NCBI RefSeq assembly: GCF_002127325.2
Contig: NC_035443.2
Location: 146,210,073 to 146,274,072, forward strand
Reading direction: 5' to 3'
Length of the DNA stretch: 64,000 bases
From: Helianthus annuus
Taxonomy: Eukaryota; Streptophyta; Magnoliopsida; Asterales; Asteraceae
In this document: in pieces, positions 22,416-33,052 of the stretch
Layout of the letters: every line of letters starts with the position of its first letter
Numbering within the stretch: the first letter of the stretch is position 1
Position numbers and translations under genes: made by a program
Notes under the pieces: model-generated
What the model was told of the DNA's origin: nothing
What the model saw: the letters and a program-made list of their open reading frames with translations, nothing else
Database searches by the model: none

Positions 22416-22431
22416 TCCGGACATTTTTCTC
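22416..22431. mobile_element. right terminus of the split Mutator-like element
   Basis: TCCGGACATTTTTCTC continues the repeat interrupted at 12759 and matches the end of the MULE at 61100. The next nine bases (TTTATTTAT) would be its target duplication, but the left partner is not found. Confidence 0.6.
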
Positions 22432-22459
22432 TTTATTTATTTTTTAGTTAAATCACAAC

Positions 22460-22814
22460 TAGGGCCGGCCCAATGGTAAGCCAAATGAGGCTTGGGCCTT
22501 GGGCCACCAAAACTATAGGGCCTCCACAATTTGATGAAACCACAGTCCATTTATAAAAGATTTAGGGTGTGGGTTATTAAGAGATTGATGGTTGGTAGTG
22601 TAGTGGTTTTGTGTATGTATGGATGTTGGTGAGACCCTGGTTCAAATCCCTAGTTCACCATTTTTTTTTTCTTGTTTTTAAATTTTAACACAATCTTTCA
22701 AATAATTACACTTGGGCCCTTCAAGTTTAACTTTTAATCAAATACATTTTTTTGGGAAAAAGGTCACAAGATTTTACTTTGTTTTGGGCCACTAAAATGG
22801 TTGAGCCGGCCCTG
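22460..22814. mobile_element. hAT-type MITE
   Basis: 355 bp with terminal repeats TAGGGCCGGCCCAA / TTGAGCCGGCCCTG and a perfect 8-bp duplication ATCACAAC (22452-22459, 22815-22822), the hAT signature. No transposase. It contains a B-box-like GGTTCAAATCC near 22640 preceded by GTAGTGTAGTGG, resembling tRNA promoter boxes. Confidence 0.88.
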
Positions 22815-22822
22815 ATCACAAC

Positions 22823-23180
22823 AAAATAACTAAATGATGAGTTAGTTAAAACCTAGAGGTTACGTGGCATGAGATTATTCACTTTTTAGTATGATTATGA
22901 ATTAATTGGTTGCTTTCTATAACACATAAAAGAAAATTAAAAAACCACATAAATATTTATTAGAAAATAGATATTAGACAGCATTCAAAAAAAAAGACAT
23001 TAAAGAAATTATCCGTTAAAAAAAAAAGACAGCATTCACATTCGAAATCGCTTCATATATCGATGTCATAAAACAAACTTTGAAAATGTAACACCCACAT
23101 ATGTACACTGAAATAAACCATAAAGATTTCAGTTTAAAGTTTAAACCATATACATATATTTATTTAAGTAAACCATAGAG

Positions 23181-23257
<77 letters not shown>

Positions 23258-23520
23258 ATGACAAATTTCTTTTAATCTTTGTTCTCTGTAAGACTTTAAC
23301 CCGAAATCTCTTCCTCCCAACCCATGTGTTTAAATTAAAGGTTTTGCATTACCAATAGACCACCACAAAATTACCAGTCTAGAAAAATTACAACACCGAC
23401 ATCAAAACATAAGTTTTAATACCAGAAAATGACCATCACAAGCCCTAGGAGATTCCATTCATGAAAGATAGAATATAAACTAATTAAAGCATTTATGTTA
23501 GCTTCTCTATTCTTATTTCA
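22823..23520. repeat. no gene; (ATT)n microsatellite at 23181-23256
   Basis: AT-rich sequence without a supported ORF. The only notable item is about 25 uninterrupted ATT units. Confidence 0.8.
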
Positions 23521-23535
23521 ATATTGTTAAAATTA

Positions 23536-23764
23536 GCCCATGGCTTTGTAGCCTAGTGGCATTTTGGTGGTGGGTTAAGGCTTAGAACCAATAGGTCCTG
23601 GGTTTGATTCCCACAAGGGGGGTTTTCCCATGTTTATTGGGTTTCCTCCTGAATTGGTGTGACATTATGCCTAGTGGAGATGGATATGATCGGGTGGTTC
23701 CTCTGGTGGCACGATGATACTCCAGTGGTCCGTCAGTGATCCAAATTTGCCGTTCAAAAAAAAA
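23536..23764 (+). mobile_element. tRNA-derived SINE
   Basis: 229 bp with RNA polymerase III boxes (A box TAGCCTAGTGGC at 23549, B box GGTTTGATTCC at 23601), an A-rich tail and a perfect 15-bp duplication ATATTGTTAAAATTA at 23521-23535 and 23765-23779. Such long duplications are typical of LINE-mobilised insertions. Confidence 0.92.
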
Positions 23765-23867
23765 ATATTGTTAAAATTAATAATTAATTAAAAATTTCTC
23801 ACGTCTCATTCTTTATATTTATCTTTAAATAATTTAATATTAATACTTCTTAATTCTTTTTCAGGGT

Positions 23868-23982
23868 AACTTTGTAGAAATATAACAAAGTTTACTAACT
23901 GTTCCAATTAAGTCACTAAATCTTTTTTTGTGTTCCTAAAGTCATTCAAGTTTCATTTATTGTTCTAGTACTACGTAATTAA
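23868..23982. repeat. dispersed repeat, copy 1 (continues at 25943)
   Basis: Sequence around AAGTTTACTAACTGTTCC, AATTAAGTCAC and, after the Harbinger insertion, GGTTACCAGGTCACC matches the reverse complement of 42628-42757. Probably an old MITE; ends not defined. Confidence 0.5.
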
Positions 23983-25942
23983 GACTAGAAGGTATGGGGG
24001 CCGGCTTGGCCCGGCGCCGGACCCCCACACCGCCCCCCTGGCCCGGCTCTCAGCTCAATCGGCCACCCATAGCCGGGTGGGCCGACCCTCAATTCAAACA
24101 TTTGACCGTTAATCCAACGGCTATATTAATAAAAAAAAATCAATTTCCTTTTAAATAAATACCATTATCCCAATCCATTTTTATACCAATTTCTCTCATT
24201 CTACTCCCATTCTTCTCCATTTCTCATCCTTTTTTATAAAAATACTCTATATTTTTTATACAATTCTCTCCCAAACATGAATCCATTCAACCCAAACAAC
24301 CCCAACCCAAACAACCCCAACCCGAATAATCCCAATCCGAACCAACCTAATTTTTTTTCTAGTCCCGCTTACACTCCGACTATGGATCCTTCGTGGGGAC
24401 CTTCGCAATTTCCGTTTTCGGGTTTCCAACAAACACCCAACGCCTTCTCACAAATGTCTCAACTACAACAAGTTCAACAATATCAAGCGCTCCAACAAAT
24501 CATGCAACGCAACACGTTTGAACAACTCCAATCCCAATCGCAACCCCCGGTTCAAGTTGAAGATGATGATGAAGAAGTCGTCCCCGAATCACCACCGCAA
24601 GAGCTCACGCGCAAAAAAAAGAAGGGGAAGGGAAAGATGGTTGAACCCGAAACCGCGCAAAAACCGAGAGCAAAGGGGAGGCAATGGACGAAAGTAGAAG
24701 AGGAGGCGCTAGCTATGGCGTATACTAAGGCCTCTAATTGCCCGATAGTCGGTATAATTTTTTTTTTTATTTTCGGTTTCTATTTTTTTTATAAAATTTA
24801 ATTTTTTTTTACTAATGCACTATTTTTTAAATTTTAGGAAACAACCAAACGGGTAGTAGTTTTTGGAAGAAGGCAACGGATAGGTTTAACGCGATTATGG
24901 AGCATGGGGAGGCTCGTGATGTCGAATCCGTCTCGGGCAAGTGGCGTAAAATGAGCAAAGTCATCAACAACTTTAACGCGATTTATAACCAAATTTACCT
25001 TAATCCTCCAAGCGGGAGTAACGAGCAAGATATTCTTAACCTTGCTATCGCCAAGTGGGACTCCCAAAATCCAACGCCTTTCCCGCACTTCCGAGCATGG
25101 AACGTTGTAAGGAAAGAACAAAAATGGAAGCCGGTTCCAAATGAGGTCGCAACGGCCAAACGCACTAAAACTTCTGAGTCCGGAAGCTATAGTGCGGGAG
25201 GCTCCACCGCTCGATGTCAAATTGACATAAACGACGACCCGGAAGATGACGAGGATGCGTTGCCCATTCACGAGTCGGAACGTCCCACCGGGAGGGACAA
25301 AGCAAAAAAAGAAGCGGCCGGAAAGCGAAAAGTGTCCGGCTCGAGTGGAGGTGGCGGCTCGAGTGGAGGTAGAGGCGAGAAGGCATCGTCAAAAATGGAC
25401 GACTTGATAAACGAATTCCGTTCGTTCAAAGAGTTCGCGACCGAAAAGTATAGTCACAAGAAAACCGTGTCGTCCGACTATGCTCGAGCGGAAGATTTTA
25501 GGATTATGCGGTTGGATCTCGACTCGGTTCCGGAGGATGAACGTGAGGTTTATCGGAGGATGAAGGAAGAGGTGAAAAAAAAATGGACGTCGTAGGTTTT
25601 AGGAAACGTAAATTTTTTTATTTTTTATTTTCGGTTTCTTTTTTATTTTTTAGGAAATGTAATTTTTTTTTATTTTCGGTTTCTTTTTTTTTTAGGGAAT
25701 GTAATTTTTTTTTTATGGAATGAAATTATTTATGTTGTTTGATGTGGTGTTTTTTAAATTTTATAAAGTTTTTATTACCTTGGTTATTAAATTAAACAAT
25801 AGAAAATTATAAAATAATGAGGTGGGGCCCCATCCTCCATCCCCCTCCATCCCTCATTTGGCTCATCCTCCACGGGCCGTCTACGTGGCGCCTACGTGGA
25901 GGCTCATCCCCGTGGGGATGAGCCGAACCATACCCACTAGTC
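23983..25942 (+). mobile_element. PIF/Harbinger element carrying ORF1 only
   Basis: 1960 bp with inverted ends GACTAG..GGTATGG / CCATACC..CTAGTC and a 3-bp duplication TAA (23980-23982, 25943-25945). It encodes the Myb/SANT-like ORF1 but no DDE transposase, so it depends on a transposase made elsewhere. GC-rich subterminal regions contrast with the flanks. Confidence 0.8.
24277..25595 (+). CDS. Harbinger ORF1-type SANT/NAM-associated protein, two exons
   Basis: Coding sequence joins 24277-24751 and 24838-25595 (410 aa). The intron (24752-24837, GTATAATT...AAATTTTAG, 86 nt, T-rich) is in phase 1 and restores the frame NCPIV|GNNQTGSSFW. The N-terminus is an Asn-Pro repeat; residues about 70-130 are Gln- and acid-rich, then a Lys-rich stretch; a SANT/trihelix-like domain covers about 134-200 (GRQWTKVEEEALAMAY ... 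FWKKATDRFN ... VSGKWRKMSKVINNF); residues 230-400 resemble the NAM-associated C-terminal domain with a Ser/Gly linker. In PIF/Harbinger elements ORF1 binds DNA and helps import and recruit transposase. Many plant annotations mislabel this family as glutathione S-transferase. The frame is intact. Confidence 0.82.
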
Positions 25943-26120
25943 TAATAGGTTACCAGGTCACCATCATGATGTGTCAGGTTTCATTAGCTTTTTTTTAGTT
26001 TTATCTTTAATATAATATGAAAAATATGAAGAATGACATAGATTTTTCAAATAAAAAAATCTGAAAAAACATATTTTATTCTAAACTTATAAAACAATTT
26101 TAAAAAATATATATGTTCCA

Positions 26121-27595
26121 TGTCACACTCCCAAAATACCACATGCGGTAACCCCCGCTAGGCGTGTGACGTACCAGGATCTAGCCACCAATCACATTGA
26201 ACTAACCATAATATGTTTAACAAAGTTCCATTCATTAAATAAAACGTTCATAAAATATAATCCAAGTTAAATAGTGACAGCGGAAGTAAATAAAAATTCA
26301 TTGTTTAAATGTTTCAAAACCCAATGTATATGAATTCAGTAAATAAGACACGCGTAATTAAGCACTGCGACCCATGACCACTCCAGCCATCCAGATAGCA
26401 AGTTCCCATCCAAAGTACCTAACGACCTGCGAGCATGCAACAAGTGTGTCAGACAACGCTAGTGAGTTCATAGTTTTACGAAAACGTTTGTTACCAAGTG
26501 GTTAGTTTAATCCATTGAATTTAATGTTGATAATACCCCGAATACAAGACGGCTCCTGATTTGCATTGCCGTTTCTCCAATGCTCCTATCAAAGCATTGG
26601 TCATGACTAGGTCATTAGTTTACACCCGTCCTCTCAGGTACGGGGTGAGGGTGCCAAACCTAAGTAGCGCTACCAACTAATACCTTGTTACCTCTCAGGT
26701 AACCAAACAACACGGAGGGACTTTAATGGTGATAGGATGAGTATATTATCCAACATTCCAGATTTATCCAAAAGACATATTCCTCGTAGGAATACCCATG
26801 GTTTACCCAAAACCAATCCCTCTCAGGGATACCCAAAGACTGTCCCAACCACCGGGACGCATGCTCAAGAGAAATGAACTCACCTTGGTTTGCTCGGTAT
26901 GTTTTAATTACCCGTCCAGTTGGTCAACCCAAACCCTACCGTGGTTACCAAACAATATCAGTTTCGTAATCGTTCAAGTCACATAGTTAACACAGTTTGC
27001 ATTCATCAACAAGAGCATTGTATGACATATATCAACTACCCAAATCACGCACGAGTACACATCCCATGTGACCACATAACACTTAACAGAGGAATGTCTT
27101 AATCACACAATGCAAATCAGGTTTCATATCTCTAGAACAAATCATTATCATGCATCAGTCGATAATCATAAGTATTCACAACACATGCAATACACTTGAA
27201 CACTGTTACACCTAGTGCCCCCTCGGCGAAATACCCCGACAACGAATCACCCCATCTTTCATCGTCTACATGGGTGACGAAACCCCATATGTTACGTCGG
27301 CTGCAAGTGTGACGAAACCCCATATGTTTCGTCGGTGATACTTACAGAAACATCATTTGCACATATTAGTCATGAACTACGGATCAAAAGAAGGTTATTA
27401 CGTATAATCTAACAACCCTAATGCAAACCATCATAACAGTTTCCAATCATTGAATCACAATACACAGATTTAGCGAAATCCTTAATCAAGCCCATTTAAT
27501 AGTTTATTCACAACATACAGAATTGCATAAACTAGTTAACCCTTAATCATCATCGTTAATCAAGCAGCACGTTAGTGGATTACAAAATCAAGATT

Positions 27596-27633
<38 letters not shown>

Positions 27634-28220
27634 CATCAACGAACCATCATGGATGAACACCATAATCATATGCCTATAGATAAACCCTAGTTTCACAAGC
27701 AACCACAACATCAAGATCCTAACAACAGTAAATACTAACCGTGAGAATGGGTAGATTGATTTGCTTGATGCACGACGACTCCAAGATTACAGGAACGGCT
27801 GACGAGAGAGAGAGAGAGGAGTAAAGTAGGGTTTCGCTAATTATCACATACAGTACAGTTATGCGGTCACACGTTTCTTATAACCTAACCCCTCTTGGGC
27901 CTCACTTGGGCCGAAAGCCCAGTTCGGCGAATCACCCCACTGGACGAAAGTCCAGTGTTTCGTCGTGATGATAGTGGCGAAACACCAAGGTTTCGTCGGG
28001 TACTGATAATGGCGAAAGTTTAAGGTTTAATGTTTGACGAGGGAGGTTTGTGGGATTAAGTTTATAACTGACACTTCAAGTACTAACACTAACCAAACAA
28101 TAGCACAATAAATCAATCCTCTAACGAACGTACATAATTACAATGCAAACAAATTATAAAAACACCGGTGCGAAACAAGTAACGTGTCGAGTAAGGACCT
28201 TGAAAACTCGGGTTGTCACA
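26121..28220 (-). mobile_element. 3' LTR of element C
   Basis: 2100 bp, TGTCACA at both plus-strand edges. On the element strand: word cluster 1 (28020-27925, GTTTCGTC/GACGAAAC), site II motifs (27920-27894), TATA (GGTTATAAG, 27885-27875), telo-box (AAACCCTA, about 27836), CT-rich leader, donor-like G|GTTAGT (27739), word cluster 2 (27330-27220), donor-like AAG|GTGAGT (26883), hairpin repeats (26860-26620), acceptor GCTCGCAG (26427). A (CA)n(TA)n tract lies at 27597-27632. Confidence 0.88.
27220..27330. repeat. word cluster 2 of element C LTR
   Basis: GTGACGAAACCCCATATGTT and variants, with GTTTCGTCGG / CTCGGCGAAATACCCC words in both orientations; the same core word GACGAAAC as the promoter cluster at 27925-28020. 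Confidence 0.75.
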
Positions 28221-28459
28221 TCATCCCCAACTTGAAAGAAATTTCGTCCCGAAATTTGACGAGTAATCCAAAACCGCAAGACGTTAACTCAGGATGACTG
28301 TGGATTTTCCGCGGGTACCACATCATCCCCAACTTGAAAGGGAATTTTGTCCCGAAATTCACCAGTTGTGCCAGACTTAGGTTTGCCAGACTTGGACTTG
28401 TCGTCTGGGAATAAATGTGGGTACTTGGGCTTCATCTGATCCTCGCGTTCCCATGTGAA
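28221..28459 (-). other. 3' untranslated stretch of element C with twin PPT-like motifs
   Basis: Two copies of CATCATCCCCAACTTGAAAG followed by AATTT(C/T)GTCCCGAAATT lie at 28219-28255 and 28321-28361, about 103 bp apart. The first is the polypurine tract next to the LTR; the second duplicates it within the 3' end of the chromodomain region. Confidence 0.65.
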
Positions 28460-29068
28460 CTACGGTCCATGTCTTGAGTTCCAACGAACTCTCACGATCG
28501 GAATACGGTTGTGCTTACGGACCTTGACCTCCCGGTCCATAATTTCGATTGGTTCCTCGACAAATTGCAACTTGTCGTCAATTCTCAGCTCCTGAAACGG
28601 TACTACTAGTGTTTCATCAGACAAACACTTCTTTAGCTGAGAGACATGAAAGACATCATGTACGTTACCCAACTCAGCAGGTAACTCTAACTTGTAGGCC
28701 ACTTTACCAATTCGCTCCAGAATTTTGAATGGCCCAACATATCGTGGGTTAAGCTTGCCGCGTTTCCCAAAACACACTACACCCTTCCAGGGTGAGACCT
28801 TCAACATGACACGATCATTAACTGCGAATTCCAACGGCTTCCTACGCTTATCGGCGTAGCTTTTCTGACGATCACGCACTGCTGCCATACGGTTCCTGAT
28901 CTGCACAATCTTTTCAGAAGTTTCAAGAACAAGTTCTGGACCGGTGACTTGGCTGTCACCCAACTCAGCCCAACAGAGAGGTGAACGACACTTTCGTCCA
29001 TACAATGCTTCGAATGGAGCTGCCTGAATACTGGTATGGTAGCTATTATTGTAAGAAAACTCTATCAA
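28460..29068 (-). pseudogene. Element C integrase C-terminus and chromodomain-like tail
   Basis: Encodes [20 protein letters not shown], the core end, then [16 protein letters not shown] (GPY/F module) and [12 protein letters not shown], ending [20 protein letters not shown]. It is severed from the rest of integrase by the solo LTR at 29072-29963. A TAG follows RHGP where other copies read Glu-Phe/Tyr. Confidence 0.85.
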
Positions 29069-29071
29069 AGG

Positions 29072-29963
29072 TGAAGAAACACTAGATAAATGGTCGGAAC
29101 CGAGATATCTAGGGGGTTTGAATCCGCATAAAAGGTTAGTTCTCTCTCGATTGATTCAGTTGCAGCCAAGTTCTTTCTCCGGTGATTTTTGCAAAACAGA
29201 ACACCGTTAGCCTCGTCAAGGGAAGAAGAGGGTTCTCTCCTTGACCCGACTCCGGTGTGAGAATAAGTATTTGTAACGAAGAAGATAAAAGTGTTTGAGT
29301 AGTGAAATGTGTTCTGAGTTCATACCTGAAGAGTTCTCCTATTTATAACCGGGAGTTTTTGGGAGGGAAAATCTGTTATTGAAAAGATAACGGAAGATGC
29401 TGACGCCGTAGCGGTTATTTTTCCTTCTATTACGTCCTTTTGATCTTCGTTATATTGTTTTGATCCTGATGTGAACGCACACAGATCACGACTTGATCTA
29501 CGGTTGGGGAATTGCCACGTGGAAAGTGGTTTGAGTGGAGATCATTCTCCAATTACATGCTATCGTTGTGATTTCAGGAATGTTTGTGATGATGACACGT
29601 GTCCAGACGGTTATAACCGTCTGGGTGGTGCACGGTCATATTTCTTCTAGAAGGTTACTGCTGTAATCTAGTGTGACACCTTACGGTGTGCACACAGCTG
29701 AATAGATCCCAAGTCTGGGTAAAATAATATCCAAGTTTGGATATTTGGGCGGACATATTGATCTCAGGGTTTTAGCCCTTTGTTAAAAGGAAAGCGGCGC
29801 AAGGGTTTAGGCTTTCCTTTGGGCGCGCGACTATTGCTTGTTGGTTTCTTTCTTCCTTTTGTAAGACTAATGCGCGGCCGCGCAAGGTTAAAAAGGTTGA
29901 AAGGTCAGTTGGTGGTATGGTCTCACATCCTTTTTATGAGGTTTTTGGGACCTTACCCCTTCA
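29072..29963. mobile_element. solo LTR, 892 bp, in element C integrase
   Basis: Inverted ends TGAAG / CTTCA and a perfect 5-bp duplication AAAGG (29067-29071, 29964-29968). No internal region remains. A TATA-like TATTTATAACC on the plus strand near 29339 suggests plus orientation. Superfamily not identified. Confidence 0.88.
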
Positions 29964-30066
29964 AAAGGCAAGTGTTTTTCTCCCAACCCTTGCCAAAATC
30001 AATCACACACGCCCGCAGCATGTCTTCAAATGTCTGGATGGTTCGTTCACTTTGACCATCCGTCTG

Positions 30067-30187
30067 ACCCTATTTTGTGTGTCCGGTGCAGTCGTCTCCA
30101 AATGATCCGGTACCTTGGCAGTGTGGTCTCCCCCCAAGACTAGGATTTTATTAGAAAAACAAGGATGGAGACTGATACAGAACCCTA
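30067..30187. mobile_element. about 115-bp insertion in element C integrase
   Basis: The integrase sequence encoding AYHPQTDGQ is interrupted between CCGTCTG and GGGTGATAAGC. ACCCTA occurs at both edges (30067-30072, 30182-30187) and may be a target duplication. No further identity. Confidence 0.45.
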
Positions 30188-33052
30188 GCGGGTGATAAGC
30201 AATACTCATGTCGAGACGCGAGCCGAACGATTTGTGCATCGACTGCCACAAATCCGAAATGAAACGCGGATCACGGTCAGAGATAATAGAAGTTGGCACC
30301 CCGTGCCTAGAAACCACCTCCTTGAGGTAAACAACAGCTAATTGTGAGAACTTATCTGTTTCCTTGATTGCTAGAAAGTGCGCTGACTTCGTGAGACGAT
30401 CCACGATCACCCAAATGGTATCGTTCCCATTTTGAGTTCTAGGCAAGCCAATGATGAAATCCATTGCTATCTGCTCCCATTTCCACATGGGTATTTCTGG
30501 TTGCTGAAGTAATCCAGACGGTTTCTGGTATTCCACCTTGACTTTTGAACACGTCAAGCATTTACTAACATACGTCGCGATGTGAGCTTTCAACTTCGGC
30601 CACCAATACATGACTTTGAGGTCCTGATACATCTTATCCGAACCTGGATGAACAGAGTATCGAGACTTGTGCGCTTCGTCCATCACAAGTTCTCTAAGGT
30701 TGCCAAACAAAGGAATCTATACACGCTCCATGAAGTAGAGAATACCATCTGATCTCTCTACAAGTTGTTTTTCCATGCCCTTTAAGTATTCTGCTTCAAT
30801 ATTTTCCTCTTTTAACGCTTCAGTTTGTGCAGAACGAATCTGATCAGGTAGATTAGAATGGATAGTAAGCTGCAAGGCGCGGACACGTTTGGGTTTCGAT
30901 TCCTTTCGACTGAGAGCGTCAGCTACCACGTTAGCCTTACCCGGATGATACTTGATTGCACAGTCGTAGTCATTTAAAAGTTCCACTCAGCGACGCTGTT
31001 GCATATTCAAATCCTTCTGGTCGAAAATATGCTGAAGGCTCCTGTGGTCGGTATAAATAGTGCATTTAGTACTGTACAGGTAATGCCTCCAGATTTTGAG
31101 CGCAAACACCACGGCTCCCAACTCTAAGTCGTGTGTTGTATAATTCCTCTCATGAACCTTTAGTTGTCGAGAAGCATAAGCGATCACATTGTTGCGTTGC
31201 ATCAGCACGCAACCAAGACCCTGAATGGAAGCATCACAATATACCACAAAATCTTCTGTTTAGGTAGAGACAAAATCGGCGCACTGCAGAGTTTCTGCTT
31301 CAAAAGTTGGAAAGCATTCTCCTGCTTTGTTCCCCAAGAATATACCACGCCTTTCTGTGTTAACGAGGTAAGAGGTTGAGCGATCTTCGAGAAATCCTTG
31401 ATAAATCTTCGATAATACCCAGCGAGACCAAGGAATTGTCGCACCTCTGAAGGATTCTTTGGTGCCGCCCAATTTCTGACAGCATCAACCTTAGTAGGGT
31501 CCACGTGTATCCCTAATTCATTAACAATATTGCTAAGGAAGTGTACCTCTCGAATCCAGAAGTCACACTTGGAAAACTTCGCATAGAGTTGCTCCTTCCT
31601 CAGGAGTTCTAAAATAAGACGTAAGTGCCGCTCGTGATCCTCCTTGCTCTTTGAGTAGATCAAGATGTCATCAATAAACACAATAAAGAAGTCATCAAGA
31701 TACGGCTTGCACACACGATTCATGAGGTCCATGAAGACTGCTGGCGCGTTTGTCAACCCAAATGACATAACTAAAAACTCATAATGCCTATACCACGTTC
31801 GAAAAGCCGTTTTAGGAACATCCTCCTCTCGAACTCTCATCTGATGATAGCCCGACCTTAAATCGATCTTTGAGTAAAAACTTGACCCTTGCAACTGGTC
31901 AAACAAGTCATCAATATGCGGTAAAGGGTAGCGGTTCTTGACTGTCACCTTGTTGAGTTCTCTATAGTCTATACACATATGAAAAGTCTCGTCCTTCTTC
32001 TTCACAAACAAAACTGGGGCTCCCCAAGGCGATGAACTGGGTCGGATAAAACCTCTATCCAACAGTTCTTGAAGTTGGTTAGACAGCTCTTGCAGCTCTC
32101 CTGGTGCAAGACGATAAGGAGCGCAAGCAATCAGATCTGCTCCTGGCATAAGGTCAATCTGAAATTCCACCTGGCGATGAGGAGGTAAACCAGGAAGTTC
32201 CTCAGGAAACACATCTGCAAATTCACGTACGACTGGCAGATCCTCGATCTTTCTCTCTTCAGACGAAGTATTAGTGGCAAGTGCTAGAATAGCAGGATAT
32301 CCCTTGCGTAGACACTTCTGCGCTTGCATAGCTGAAATGATACCAACCATCGCCCCACTACGATGCCCTTGAACCATCAAGGATTCCTCACTGGGAAGAG
32401 GGATACGCATGACTTTCTCTTTACAGAGTATCTCCGCTTGATGCTTGGACAACCAGTCCATGCCAACGACCACAACAAAACTTCCAAGGGTAACGGGGAG
32501 TAGGTCAATATCGAACACTTGACCCATGAGATCAAGTTTACAACCAAAAAGAACATGAGAAGCTTCTATCGATTTACCATATGCTAATTCTACTACATGC
32601 TTACTTACAAGAGGTGTGGGAGTCAACCCTAACTGACGACTGAACCCCAAAGACACGTAACTCCAACCGGCACCAGAGTCAAATAAAACAGAAGCAAAAA
32701 GATCGTTCACAGAAAACGTACCGGTCACAACGTTGCCATCATTAGGAGCTTCCCCAGCGCTGATAGTGAAAACTCTTCCACGTGCCCCGTTCCCACCATT
32801 GTTCCCATTGTTGTCATTCCCAGTATTGTTGTTATTGCCAGCATTCTGATTAAGCTGAGGGCAATCCCGCTTAAAATGACCCTCATCACCACACTGAAAA
32901 CAACCCTTACGATTTCCCTGATTCTGTTGAGGCTGCTGCCTCTCCTGTTGCTGCGACTGCTGCGGCTGCTAAGGCTGTTTTGGAAGCCAGACCCTACAAT
33001 CTTTGGCCATATGACCCACTTTGTTGCACCTGTGACATACCCGGGTGCACAG
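30188..33052 (-). pseudogene. Element C gag zinc-knuckle, protease, RT, RNase H and integrase core
   Basis: Pieces at 30003-30710 (integrase, [33 protein letters not shown]), 30717-30986 and 30987-31247 (RNase H) and 31202-32728 (protease [27 protein letters not shown]; catalytic FIDDIL). Upstream, zinc-knuckle codons ([14 protein letters not shown]) run to a TAG near 32970 and to the D insertion at 33052. In-frame stops near 30716 and 30986 and a frameshift near 31210-31260 make it non-coding. SGA instead of SGAD at the protease is also unusual. Confidence 0.85.

Noticed and set aside
22630..22660. A true tRNA gene
   Set aside because: Only A/B-box-like words; no acceptor stem or anticodon arm can be folded.
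24000..24080. GC-rich block as a CpG-type promoter
   Set aside because: It is the subterminal region of the Harbinger element; the opposite end is similarly GC-rich.
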